Below are positions 45,867-58,549 of a stretch of 64,000 nucleotides of DNA, piece after piece (within the stretch, counting starts at the first letter, position 1; the number at the start of each line of letters is the position of its first letter). A program made the translations under genes and the position numbers. The notes below the pieces were generated by a model. It saw nothing but the letters and a program-made list of their open reading frames with translations, was not told the origin of the DNA and ran no database searches. The stretch is taken from the NCBI GenBank assembly GCA_025449115.1, contig JAHLKC010000106.1:1-64000 (forward strand), read 5' to 3'. This DNA is from Chytridium lagenaria. Its lineage: Eukaryota > Chytridiomycota > Chytridiomycetes > Chytridiales > Chytridiaceae.

Positions 45867-46555
45867 CTTCTCCGATCAACAGAGGGGTTTATTTCTAAAG
45901 GTTCCGTAAAGAGTCTGCTTCGTCTGTCCTCGTCTATCCAAGGGCCGTCACCGTTGAAACAACTTTGCGTTCCAAAGTTCCAGTTTCCTATTGAGATGTG
46001 ACGTTTCCCTTTACTGTCGGAGTTGTCAAGGGAGCCTCCGCGTTAAACGATCGATGATAGTCCTTTGAAATTTGCTTCCGTCTATCTAAATCGTACTGCG
46101 TTGTTCCTCCGTCTCTTGAATCCTTAAAGAGGAATTACGAGATTACGAGGGGACTGTAGATTCTGCGGTGTGTTGGGAGAGCAATGGTTGGGAAATCACT
46201 GCATGCGATTTGGCCATCCGCGACAATCTCAAAATCCTTTGTGCTCGTCTGCGAATCACGGTCCAAGAACCAAAAAGATACGGAATACCACATTGGACAC
46301 GGTGATTAGTGATACGTATCATCATTCAATTGACCCAGTTTTTTATAAACGTTTTTCTTCAACAGAAGCTTGAGGGGAACAAGATGGGGAGAGAGAGCGG
46401 AGAGAGAGCAGAACTTAAACACGGCGCGAAATGAACTTTAAAACGGGGGAATTATGTCTCTTCTTGAGTTCTTATTCTTAAAAGATATCGGTGGTTTCCA
46501 GAATTCCATCACTCCAGAACGGTATGAGGGGGGTTAGGCGTCTTTGGCAAATTGA
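45867..46555. other. Intergenic region
   Basis: The upstream flank of the SHIPPO gene and the downstream flank of CK2 alpha. A short plus-strand frame (46170-46373) shows no motif. Nothing else is recognised. Confidence 0.5.
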
Positions 46556-48139
<1,584 letters not shown>

Positions 48140-48404
48140 GCGCCATATCTGATAATCTCCTCCCCTTCTTAAGGCTAAACAGAAGTGGGTCGTTATTCTC
48201 TTTCTCCCTCTTTCACAGCAACAGCTCCCTCGTATCGCTCGTTGCAAATGCTATCGCTCCGTTCCCTTTGAATTCCTTGAAGGTCGTCCGCCCTCAAATT
48301 GTTCTAATTTATTTGAGAATACTTTTTTTTTCTTTTCTCTTCAAACCGGAAATGCAAATTTTTCATTTCTTTTTACCAAAACGTCGGCTTTTGTGTTTTT
48401 TTAT

Positions 48405-49191
48405 TTATCTCAAAGGGAGGTGCTGGTGCTGGTGCTGCGTTTTGATGAAGAGCACCGCTCCTTGTGTCAACGATGCCTCCACAACAGTGTCCGTACTCGA
48501 TCTGGTGGGCGGTATCCTCACCCACGACCATTTCCCAAATACCTCACCCCCATACCCCATCTCTCCATCAACAACAACAATCTCCGCTCCCCCCTTCCCA
48601 ACCTCCTCCCTATCCAACAAAAACCGTTCACCTGCAGGGATCCCCACAGTCCTAACCGTCTCTCCTGTGTTCTCGCTCTTGAAAAGAATTCGCGACCAGT
48701 TCCCTTGATCATCCTGACCTTCAGGAGTCGTAGCGTTGACGATTTTAACATCAGGATCATTTGCATCCATCCATCGCAATTTAACAAAAATGAGGCAACC
48801 GTCCGGCCCGACTGATGGTGCATGGCTTGATCCCACCTTTTTAAACCTATCAACAAACTGACATCATCAAATGTCGAGTCCTCACCTTATTCCGAATATA
48901 CGATCCCGCTGGATACTTTCCATGTTCGTCCGCGAAAATGCCGTCAAGCACCAAAAACTCCTCCCCACCAGTATGTGTATGTGCATTAAACGAACTATTT
49001 GGCGCATACCTCACGAGAGTTGTGGCTTTGCAACCTACACACCTATCAACACCACCTGAGAAACCATTTCACTGACCTCATCTCCATCTCTATCCAACAT
49101 GCCCGCTCGACACCAGCCTGCGGGCTCTTCACAACGTGAGAGAGTTGTAAGGGATCGCAGCCGGCTTTGTGAGATCTGCGTTGAGTTGCAT
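48405..49191 (-). CDS. ChrR-type double cupin protein
   Basis: The cupin fold usually binds a metal through a His cluster. The minus strand starts [16 protein letters not shown], then SPQAGVER and MLDRDGDE. After an intron near 49043-49087 comes the core [20 protein letters not shown] with [20 protein letters not shown] directly after. A second intron (about 48837-48886) leads to [26 protein letters not shown] supplies the metal-ligand pattern and SSHAP a further His. The C-terminal half (to [15 protein letters not shown]) looks like a second, diverged cupin. This ChrR type is best known from bacterial anti-sigma factors and stand-alone bacterial proteins; here it is spliced. Two indels disturb the first exon (near 49101 and about 49130). 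Function in this fungus is unknown. Confidence 0.72.
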
Positions 49192-49747
49192 CTTTGCGTT
49201 TTTGTAGGGATGATGAAGAAAGGGTGTTGGATAGTTCTTTTATGAACAAGTTGGGGCGTAATGTGTATTTGTCAGGCAAACATTTTACCGATGATGGAAG
49301 TGAGCTTGTTATATAATCCATTCATAGAAAGGCCCAGCGCGTTAAAAAAAATAATATCCAAAAGTCTCATGGGTCAGAGGAGTTGGAAAGCAGTCACGAG
49401 AAGAATGTCTCAATAGAATATGGTTTCAATGCATATAAAAGAAAATAGGGGATATCCATTGATATGTAGCCAAAAAAAACTCATCAGCAAACCAAGAAAA
49501 AACAAACAAGAGTATAACAATTAAAACCAACAGTCGCAATTACTCATAGAAAATAAAAGAAATGCTATTTTTTTTAAAAAAAAACAAAAAACAAACAAAA
49601 ACAACCGTGGTGCCAAAAGTATAACCCCCAAAACTCTCCGCCGCCATAATTCAATCACATCAAATTACCTCCTATACGTCCAGCATCCCCATGCTGTCTT
49701 ACAATCCTCTGACACCCAAACAATACGACGACCCGTCGCCTTTGGAT
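49192..49747. other. Intergenic region
   Basis: Upstream of the cupin gene and downstream of the arrestin-like gene. Contains long A-runs (49561-49605). No gene recognised. Confidence 0.5.
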
Positions 49748-52700
49748 TCACGCAATCCCCATACCACACACCCTCGGATCCTTCTGCGGAACCGCGGGGG
49801 CCCTAGACGCCGTTGAAAAAAAGTTTGACTTATTCCCATGACTCAACGTCGACGCCACAGGTAGATGCGACACGAAATTGTGCGGCGGTTGTGGAAGCGG
49901 TGTGCCCTGATGATCGTAGAGTTGTTGGGCTTGTTGAGGAGGTGAGGAGGTAGGGTATGAGTAGGGTTGTTGTGGTTGGGTTGGTGATGGGTTTTGGTAA
50001 CCCGTGTAAGGTTGTGTTGAAGAAGGGTTTGCGTAGGCAGAGTAAGGTTGTTGGGGTTGTTGAGTTGGTGCAGAGTTTTGATAACCACCGTAGTAAGGTT
50101 GTTGCGGTTGCTGGGGAGGCGATGCATTAGGGTAACCCCAGGGTAAGGTTGGGCATAACCACCAGGGGGTGAAGTCCCATACTGCTGTTGAGGGGTTGCG
50201 CAAGCCCTCCAGGCGGAGAAGCACCATACTGCGGTTGCGTAAACCCGGGTGGCGAAGAACCATAGACATGGTGTGGAGGTTGCGCCAACGTTAGCGTAAG
50301 GCTGATTGTAGGAAGATGACGCGTACTGAGATACTGCAGGTGGAGTTGCACTGCCAAAGAAACCGCCGCTAGAACCTGGTGTCATGGGTGGGGTGACGGT
50401 TTGAGGCTGATGAGGGTGACCCTGAGCGGCGTATCCTTGGTGAGTTTGCGGCGCGACGGGGAAAGCACTGTAAAAGGGTCCTGGGCGGGTGCTTGAGGAA
50501 GAGGTCGCGGGGACCTGCTTCCAGTGGGTTGCGGTGGAGTAGCTCCGTAATTGTATTGAGCAGAAGTTGGTGTCTGATACGGGTGGTAAATTGAGACACT
50601 GTTGGTGCTTGAGCGGGTAAGCTCCAGGGAGTCTTGGAGACGGTGGGGACTGAAGGACAGGAATAGCGGGTCTTGAAGCGAGATCGGCTTCAAGCGGTTT
50701 CCGAACATCAGTCTCAAACTTTTCCATGGCTTTATCCCAGACTTTCAGGGGTACTTGAGGACCAGCCTTTTCCTTGAGGGTGAGCTTGAGGGCGTCAAGA
50801 GCCTCAGCAAGATCTTCAGGGTTAAGAACATCATGGGCTTCAATGCCACGCTTAATAAAACGACGGCCCTCGCGCATACCGTCAACAAGACCTTGCATAG
50901 CAGAAATTTCGAACGCATTAGAGATATCCGTCTCGACGCGCCTCATATCCCCCTGAAAAATTCAAAAAGCGTTAATATCACACTATAAAAAATACAATTT
51001 TCATCCTCAATCGAAAAAATCACACGAGAGAATAACAGAGGAAAAATAACCGCGCAGGCGTATACGAGGGATGAAAAAAAAAACAACAACAATAAAACAC
51101 GGATGCTTTACCTCCAATTTCGGCCCCAACTTCTTCCCAAACTCCGACCCCGCCACCGCCCTATTAAAAGCCAATAACTCGGCGTTCCTGATGGCCTCCC
51201 TCTGCCTCCCAGCAACGGGTGCCCCATTCTCCGTCAAATAATAAATAACTTCCCACGATATCTATCCAAAGCCTCCCCAAACAAGCGATTCACATCATCC
51301 TCCGTCATGCTATTCCCAACCTCCTTCACAGGATGCAACACGCCACCATTCGCCTTCAAAATCGCCTGCTCAGCCGCATGTGACGATTTTAACGCCGGGA
51401 GTTGAATCGGCCGTTCCGGTAAATTCGCAATCGCCTGATGCACCACATTCGCGAGTTTAGTGGCACGTGGAGAGGACGTCGCGGGGGATGAAGCCGGGGA
51501 GGATGCAAGTGCGGCTGCTTTTGCTGCTTTGACGGTTTTGCGACGAAGGTCTTGGAAAGATTTGGGTTCTGTGATGGATTCGGTGGAAGGGTTGCGACGG
51601 GCTGCGTTGTTGGAGGGAGAGACGGTTGCAGGGGGGTTGCCGCCTTTAATGTAAGCGTCGTTCTTTACTTGCAGACGCTTGAGTTCGGCTTCGAGTTCTT
51701 GGATGCGACGGCGTTCGTCGGATTTGGGGTCAGCCTTTATAAAATTGTTAGTGTGGGCAAGATAGGGAAAAGGAAAATCCTCAGCAGGGTCACCAAAACA
51801 AATTCAAACAGGGAAAAGAAGAATCATAAAGATTTCGTCATTTCAAACATAGTTGAACATGCCATAGACTAGAAACAATAGGGTTAACATACCAAAGGAG
51901 CTGCCACAGGTGCAGGCTTGACAGCCGCCAATTGTCCAGCGTCCGGTTGCGGCAACGGCCTCCTACCTCCACTAGGAGCAGGGACAGGAGCCTGTTGCTG
52001 TTGTGGTGGCGGACTCTGTTGCGGCTGCTGTTGCTGCTGCGATGGTTGCGGTGGCTGCACAATCTGCGCAGGAGCAGGAACAGGCGACTGCCCCCACCCA
52101 CCAAAAACCTCTGCACCGGATTCATCGACACCTGCGCCTTCAAAAGGACCACTGGCAACGTCCCCGTAGTTCTCTTGGCTCCAGGATCGGGATCCGTTTC
52201 ATCAAACGACGGGTCAATCTGAAGTTTCACAGGTGGAAGCACGAGGATCGGGGTTGTGCATACAAACTCGACCGGGGGTGGTGGAGACCCTGAGAAGAGG
52301 AGAACGGCACGGATGGAGTAGTCGACGCTGACGGGACCAACTTCCATTGAGGGAGGGAGGTTTGGCATTTGCAGTTTCAGGATGGTGTCGAGGTTTTGGG
52401 TACGAGGACAACCGGATGTCGAGAAGGTGGCAAAGATGCGCTCAACACCCACCATGGAGGCTCCCTTTGTCATGGGATCTGGGATATAAAATTTCTGCAT
52501 GATTTCAAAAAACACGGACGCAACGTCGCGATCTTTCGGGGCAGCCAGCGTTGAAAACACCGTGACGGTATCGCGATCGACCCATTGAGCGCGTGCCGAG
52601 CGTAAGTTAAGGAATGCGCCTGAAGGACTCATATCGGTGACGCTTAAAGGGTCAAGGTATGAACCGTCGACCGTTGGGGCGTTGATGGTAATCTCTTTTT

Positions 52701-53498
52701 CGAGGGCTGGGACGGGGTTGTTGGCAGCTTTTAGGGAGCAACGGACGATGTAGCGGATTTGAAAGGTTTCGGCCATCGGGGTGGAGCCGGTGTAGGAGTA
52801 GGTGGGAAAGAGACCAGCGTCGAGTTTTAAGGAGGCCATGTAGGCGGTTCACCTTTGTCGAAAACCTTTTAAGCGGGTTAGTTGTAACCTCCAATGAAAG
52901 TAAATGTATATATTCGACAACGCCTTTCAAAGCTTCCGCGTTGCCAGCACTTGCTTTCCAATACTGACAGGCAGTAAAATCATACACTAGTAAAACGTGA
53001 ATGCCTCATCCTTCCTCATAAATGAGCCACCTGTCCTCCCACACGTTTCATTTATTCCCCTTCCTTCTCCCAAATTCCACATTCTTTTCAAGTCACCCCT
53101 TCCCATTTTCGTCTTCTATGATCACAACTTCCCATCCTCGTATTAGTAATCACACCTTCCCATCATCTTTCCATCTGAAACCCCACCAACACATTCTCCA
53201 CACATACCTTCGCAGGCGCAACCTCCACCGTCTGCTGATAAAACTCAGTCTCTGTCGCCAACGTGACCGCCCGTCCATTCGCCCGATCCTCTGGTGTAGC
53301 ATAAGGCGAATCCGGGGTCACCACCCACCCCGTCTTTGCAAGTCCCACAATCTGCACCAACACAGGGTTCTCGGAATCCACGGGAGCTGCGAGTTTCATA
53401 AACATCCATACTCGGAGAAGGGAACCGGCGTCGATGGATTTAGGGAGGTTGCTGTATTGGAAGTAGCCTTTGATGGGGTTGGGGTTTTGGGTGGACAT
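49748..53498 (-). CDS. Arrestin-fold protein with helical middle and Pro/Gln-rich tail
   Basis: The minus strand begins MSTQNPNPIKGYFQYSNLPK, which with the following strands looks like an arrestin N domain. The next exon has PPTW...SLKLDAGLFPTYSYTGSTPM and ETFQIRYIVRCSLKA. The C domain contains LKLQMPNLPPSMEVGPVSVD, YSIRAVLL and a closing VCTTPILVLPP, typical arrestin strands. Then come a Gln/Pro-rich linker (about 51.9-52.1 kb), a charged helix (RRRIQELEAELKRLQ), a Ser-rich stretch, helical segments (MTEDDVNRLFGEALDRYRGK; VETDISNAFEISAMQGLVDG) and a tail with repeats like QYGxSPPGGxAQP and QQPYxxYxN. Frames change near 52835, near 52175 and repeatedly in the tail. Arrestin-related proteins commonly act as trafficking adaptors; no PPxY ubiquitin-ligase motif was confirmed. 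It could be two genes split near 51.9 kb; I favour one because strand and spacing are continuous. Confidence 0.6.
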
Positions 53499-54600
53499 GG
53501 TTTCTAGACGATGTTAGTGGGTATCAAATATTAAGGAATGGGTTGATGGAATTTAGGGATGTACGGGGTCAGTGAAAACTATTGTTTAAATGGTGCAGGG
53601 TATCTCCTTTTACTTTCTAGATGATGGTTTTCTCCGCACAGACCCCCCTTACATGTGCGACGCCATCTTCAGCCACGGGAAATCATTTCTCAACCTCCCT
53701 CTCATTCCAGCTTTCCCGTCCTTCATCCTTCCAACCCCATCCCATCAACCGCCTCACCCAAACTCACCAAGTAGTATTCGACCGTCTCAACACACAGCGA
53801 ACAGACGGAATCACGAAGGATGGGTGGGGCAGATGAAAAAGAAAAAGTACAACTGAAATTCCTCACATGCGAATCAAATTGATTTTTCGACCCAGCCAGC
53901 CACAAGATAGATATCCAACTGGGCAAACCCCTATATGCGGAACATCAAAAGCGGTTTGAGTGGGGACATCCACATTTGCGCAGGCGTGTTGGATCAACAT
54001 TGAAAATTGAGTTGTGGTGGCCTGGTGGGTATTGCTGTAAGCAAACTAAAGGGGGGGTGGATCGGTATTGGGATAGGGCGATATACCATCCACAACGTTG
54101 ACCCCTCACCATTGAATCCAACAAATAATTCATCCCATAAACTAGATCTCATACTATTTACAACCACAATAACTCAAGCCCGCGAGACAGCAAAATCTCA
54201 ATTCAAAAAAAATAAAGCAATGTCTCCAACAACCTACAAGTCTCGTCAAGAAAAAACATGTACCATAACTTAATGTTGGTCGGCATCGTTGAAAACAATC
54301 CATCGCGAACTACATTGTCAATGTTAGTTGGGAACGTCGCAGAACAATCCATCGCGAAACACACTGTCAAAGATATCAAGGATCACACGTCACAAAAAAA
54401 ACACGTTGAAGTCAGCTAATCTTATACATTCCAACAAATAAAAAAGAAAAAACTACAAGGATACTTCAACCGCCCGTTTTCCGCTAGTGGTTATCCACTT
54501 TCGCGACAAACACAAGATACGTTTGATCCTCGTGAATATCCAATACAAGTTTACATGATGTGATCAACGACGCGTGCGTTCTTGGTATTGATGCGACTCG
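53499..54600. other. Intergenic region with a short direct repeat
   Basis: The 5' flank of the arrestin-like gene. At about 54300-54395 a roughly 48-bp unit is repeated twice (core ACAATCCATCGCGAA, 15 bases). No gene is recognised. Confidence 0.45.
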
Positions 54601-54619
54601 CTACAAATTCGTTGCAAAT

Positions 54620-55490
54620 ATTAAGTGACGGGCGGGTTTTTTACAACACGTAGTCGGCAGACCAAAACAGCACTATCACCTTTTGAAATACCAGAAGGCT
54701 TGTTTTTTGGCATGGGATTATTTTTTTGGAGGTTGAATGATGAGAAGATTTCAGTGCTTTTTGTCACGCCTGGTATGTATGTTGGTTTCTACTTTTTTTT
54801 TGTTTGGAATGTCTGACTTTCAATAGGGTTTGGTTGATTGTGAATGATGCGATTATTGGGGCGGCACTTGGACCTTTTTTAAAGGAAATGCAGATGCGCT
54901 GACGACAATGTTCTGAAACTTGGATGTGAGTTCGTTTACTTTTGTTCTTTTTCTCCTTTTTCTATGTGTACGTATACTTTTTCTATTCTAGAGTGATTTG
55001 CAATTGAAGGTATAGCCCTCCAGTTGTAGTAAAACTTTACAGCGAGCGTCAACCAATTTTTGGGCCAGCTGTTTCTATGGCTCTTGCCGCTTTGAATGGG
55101 TACCCAATCTTTTTTATAAATAAACGTTTAAAAGTCAGATTTTAGTATACCCCTGCGACAACATTTCCCTGATGTGATGACTCTTCTTGGATACCCTTGG
55201 CGCGTCAATGAATTACGCCACAGATTTATTTGCACACAACGTTACAAATCTCCGTTTTACAATGTTGCAGCCAAGATGTAAAAGTGTTGGCGTTTAAAGG
55301 TGAGTTGCACACTTCAGCGTCCATAAAAGTGATTGTTAATAGCTCTGTTGTGGGGTAATGTTCTTTGAACATCGCGTGGATTCGGCAGAGTTTATATTGG
55401 GTCCATGATGTTGGGACGATTTTTGTTGACGGTGCTCATGGTTTTGTTTCCTGTCTAGTCTTTCAACCATTATATGTGTAAAGGGTGGTT
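54620..55490 (+). pseudogene. Decayed PIG-Q/GPI1-like gene
   Basis: PIG-Q/Gpi1 belongs to the enzyme complex that starts GPI-anchor synthesis at the ER. Pieces in family order lie across three frames and intron-like gaps. They are WLIVNDAIIGAALGPFLK (about 54832-54885), NQFLGQLFLWLL (about 55050-55085), FYNVAAKM (about 55255-55280), and HRVDSAEFILG with FLLTVLMVLFPV (about 55373-55460). These resemble the family's ND..IG.AL..FL, FLGELFLWL, FY..AA.MY and NVLR.R.D...LDQLL segments. Stops and frame changes occur between almost every piece and the N-terminus is not recognisable. It is more broken than neighbouring genes, so I call it a relic, although sequence errors may exaggerate the damage. 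Confidence 0.5.
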
Positions 55491-56272
55491 CATGAATGTT
55501 GTTTTTTTTCGCCAGCGTTCTTCACGGTGTCGCGGCATTCCCTTCCAATCAAAAAAACGTGTCATCCATGAACACCCCTCGCGGCATTCCCTTTCCATCA
55601 AAAAAACGTAATCCATGACCACCACCTTGTTTTAGACGGACAAAAAGAAAAAAGTCCAAACACGACGAAAACCCATTCCAAAAAAAACAACATCGTCCAA
55701 AACGAAAACGTCAACCCCCTCGCATTCTTAAAAACCACAACTCACTATCTCTATAAAAACCACAACCTTTATTCCCGATAGACCAAACCCAAAAAAAAAC
55801 AGACGAAGCAGGGGAGGGCGGTTGTTAAAAAAAACGTATTAAAAAAATGGAGGAGGGATGGTGTAAGAAAGGAAAATATTAAAACGTCAAAAATGAACGT
55901 TGAACCAAATATCAATGGAATGGGGGACCGAGAAAAGGGAGAAAAGGAAGGATGAAGGAATTGAACGAAACTGAGAAAAGGGAAACTCTTACAAAAAGAA
56001 AGGATGGGTGGAAAAGAAACATAAATGTTTTCTTTCAAACCAAAAAACAAACAAAAAAACAACACGTTAAAAAAAATATCGAAAGAAAACCAAAACAAAA
56101 AAAAATATAAGAAAATCAACATCAACTTGACACCCATCTCCATCATCAGCGCGGTATTCTTGAATTTGCAGACACATCACCACCCTAGGTCTCAATAACG
56201 ACAAGAGCAATCACGGCACCACCACCCTGGGTCTCAATAACGTACAAAGAGCATTCACGGCACCAAAACCAT
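55491..56272. other. Intergenic region with a short direct repeat
   Basis: Two copies of a roughly 45-bp unit (core TCGCGGCATTCCCTT) lie at about 55538-55575 and 55579-55620. The rest is rich in A-runs. No gene is recognised. Confidence 0.5.
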
Positions 56273-58549
56273 TCACGTCTTCCTCTCCGTCGTCACCGTC
56301 TGATTCCCATTCGGATGCTGCCCCGTCCTCCCCCTCACCGCAATAGCAATCGGCGCAACCCCTCTCGCCCCCTCCTCCCCTTCCTCCCTCACAACCTCCC
56401 GTCTCGTGACCACAAGTCCCTCAGGCAACACCCCCTCCACCTTCCTGACCTTTGCGGCATCCCTCGCATTCCTCAACCGTTTATACTCCTCAATCGAAAT
56501 CCGGCCCAACGACAACAACATCCCAAGTCCCCCATCATCGTCAGCGGGGACCGCACCACGACGCGTCCGAACGGGGGGGGGAGGGGATGGCGTGGGGGGT
56601 GCTGGTTTGAGGGCGACGGCGAGGGCGACGGCGGTGTCGTTTTCGATGGGAGTGTAGGCGGGGAGGACGTCGCGACGACGGGAGGGGGTGCGGGTTGGGG
56701 AGGGGTTTGGGTTGGACGGTGTTGACGGAGGTAGGCTTCGAGTTTTTCGGGGGGGATGGTGGATTTGGTTGTTGTGGGGGGTGGGGCGGTGGAGGGGGTT
56801 GTGGAGGGGGTTGTGGAGATGGTGGAGGGTGGGGTGGTTGATGGGGTTTCTTCTGGGGGTGGGACGATGAGACGACGGGGGACGCTGAGAGCGCGGGAGG
56901 GCGGGTGGTTGGGGTTGTTGTGAAGGAAGGGAGGGTGCGGCCTTCCGAGTTTGAGCGGGCCCGTGATGATGCGTCTGAAGGGGTTCGACCGCGGTCTGGT
57001 GTTGGGGAGGGGGGGTTGATGTTTTTGGTAGTGTTTGATGAGCCCGCCTGCAGAGGAGGCGACGGGGGAGGGTGGACGGTCTGTTTCCGAGTCGTAGTTG
57101 TCGAGGGTTGCGATTGGGGCGACGCGGGGGGGTGTGCGGGAGGCTGTGGAGGGAGGGGAGCGGAGAGGGGCGACGACTTTTGGAGGTTTGAGGACGGAGA
57201 TGAGGGCGGCGGTTGTTGTGGAAGGGGTTGTGGAGGTTGGGAGACCGCGGGAGGCGGAGCGTGGGGGGTTGGCTTCGGCGGATGGACGTGGGGTTGTGGG
57301 TGCGGAAAGAGGGGTGCGTGGGGTTGTTGGGGTGATTGGGGCGCGAGGGATGGGGAGGGGTGGTGGGGAGTGGTGGACGCGTTGTTGGGAGGCGAGGATC
57401 GTCGTAGGAGGATGTGGAGAGGGCAGAGGCGGCAGAGGAAGTGCCGAGTTGGGAGCCCATGTCGGAGGAGGCGCGGGTTGTGATTTGGAGACGTTCTTGC
57501 TGTTGTTGTTGTTGTAGTTGTTGCTGTGTAGTGATGGTGGTGGTGGTGGTGGATGGGGAGGTTGCGCGGGAGGATGCTGGGAGGTTAGGGTTTGTAAGGG
57601 AGGAACCGCGTGGACCGCCAGTGAAATTCATGGCCGAGTTGCGGGGACGACCGGTGCCAGCACCTGTCATGAGACCGTTGGTAGCGTAAGGGTTGTAGCT
57701 GTTGTGGTAGGGACGTGTTGGATCAAAGGCTGGGAGAGGGGGGTAGCCTGCAGTTGAGAAGGATGTGGGGTCACCGAGGTCACCGTCGGCGACCGAGGAT
57801 TCAAGGTCCTCGCGTGACAGGATCTGGGGTTTCGCCGTGTCCTTTTTGTATTTTCGGCCTGAACGACGGCGGATGCACATTGTGGAGACGATGATGCCGA
57901 CGGTGAGGAAGCAGATGGACATGGCGAAACCGCCATAAACGATGGGGCTGACGGTGGTTGGGGTTGAGGTGGCGAGGGGAATGATGGGTTGAATTGGTGG
58001 GACTGGCGGGACAGGCGGGAGGGTGGTAGCGGTTGCTGCTGTTGATAAAAAGGCACTGGTGGTGGACGTGAGTAGTAAGGAGCTGGTTTTGGTGATGGTA
58101 ACAAAAATAAAGAGGAATGTGGGGGTTAGTTGTCAGGGCTTAAAGAGGTAAAAGCTATTATTTTAGATGCAAGGTTTAGAGAGGTAAAAGCATCATTTGC
58201 ATGGATTCAAGAGGATAGAATGCATGCTCTCGTAAAAGGTCAAAAGAGTCTAGTAACGTGATCCAGAAAAGGACGAATCTCTTGATTCCTCCTTTGATCG
58301 AGTCTACTCCAGAAGAAAAGAAAAAGTCCAGCCTTTCTTCACACCTCCCATCATCACTCTCGACCCCCCCATCACTCTCATACACAAACAAAATAAAAAA
58401 AAAGAAAGAAGACCAACCTTGAAGGGGTCACCACATCCTCTCCAGCCGCAGTGGGTTGTTGACTCGACAGGCACATCTGTTATGACATCTGTAGTAATAG
58501 GTTCCTGCTCTTGAGCGGTAGAAGCGGAAGGATCCTCAGGGTCCGACAT
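56273..58549 (-). CDS. Single-pass membrane protein with Ser/Thr/Pro-rich tail
   Basis: Exon 1 reads MSDPEDPSASTAQEQEPITT to GWRGCGDPFK (58549-about 58416). After a long intron comes a Thr/Pro-rich segment, then one membrane span (IVYGGFAMSICFLTVGIIVS), a basic stop-transfer CIRRRSGRKYKK, and a long tail with a poly-Gln run. Near the end are LPAYTPIENDT and ISIEEYKRLRNARDAAKVR. Between about 57400 and 56680 the open frame reads implausibly as repeated Pro/His/Arg. Another frame there gives normal-looking text (DNYDSETDRPPSPVASSAGG; PPEKLEAYLRQHRP), so two compensating frameshifts are likely. No clear signal peptide precedes the membrane span. The layout is like fungal wall-stress sensors or other type I proteins, but I do not recognise a family. 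Confidence 0.6.

Noticed and set aside
56905..57757. Several plus-strand Gly/Arg/Val-rich open frames
   Set aside because: They are complements of the Pro-rich minus-strand gene; composition alone keeps them open.
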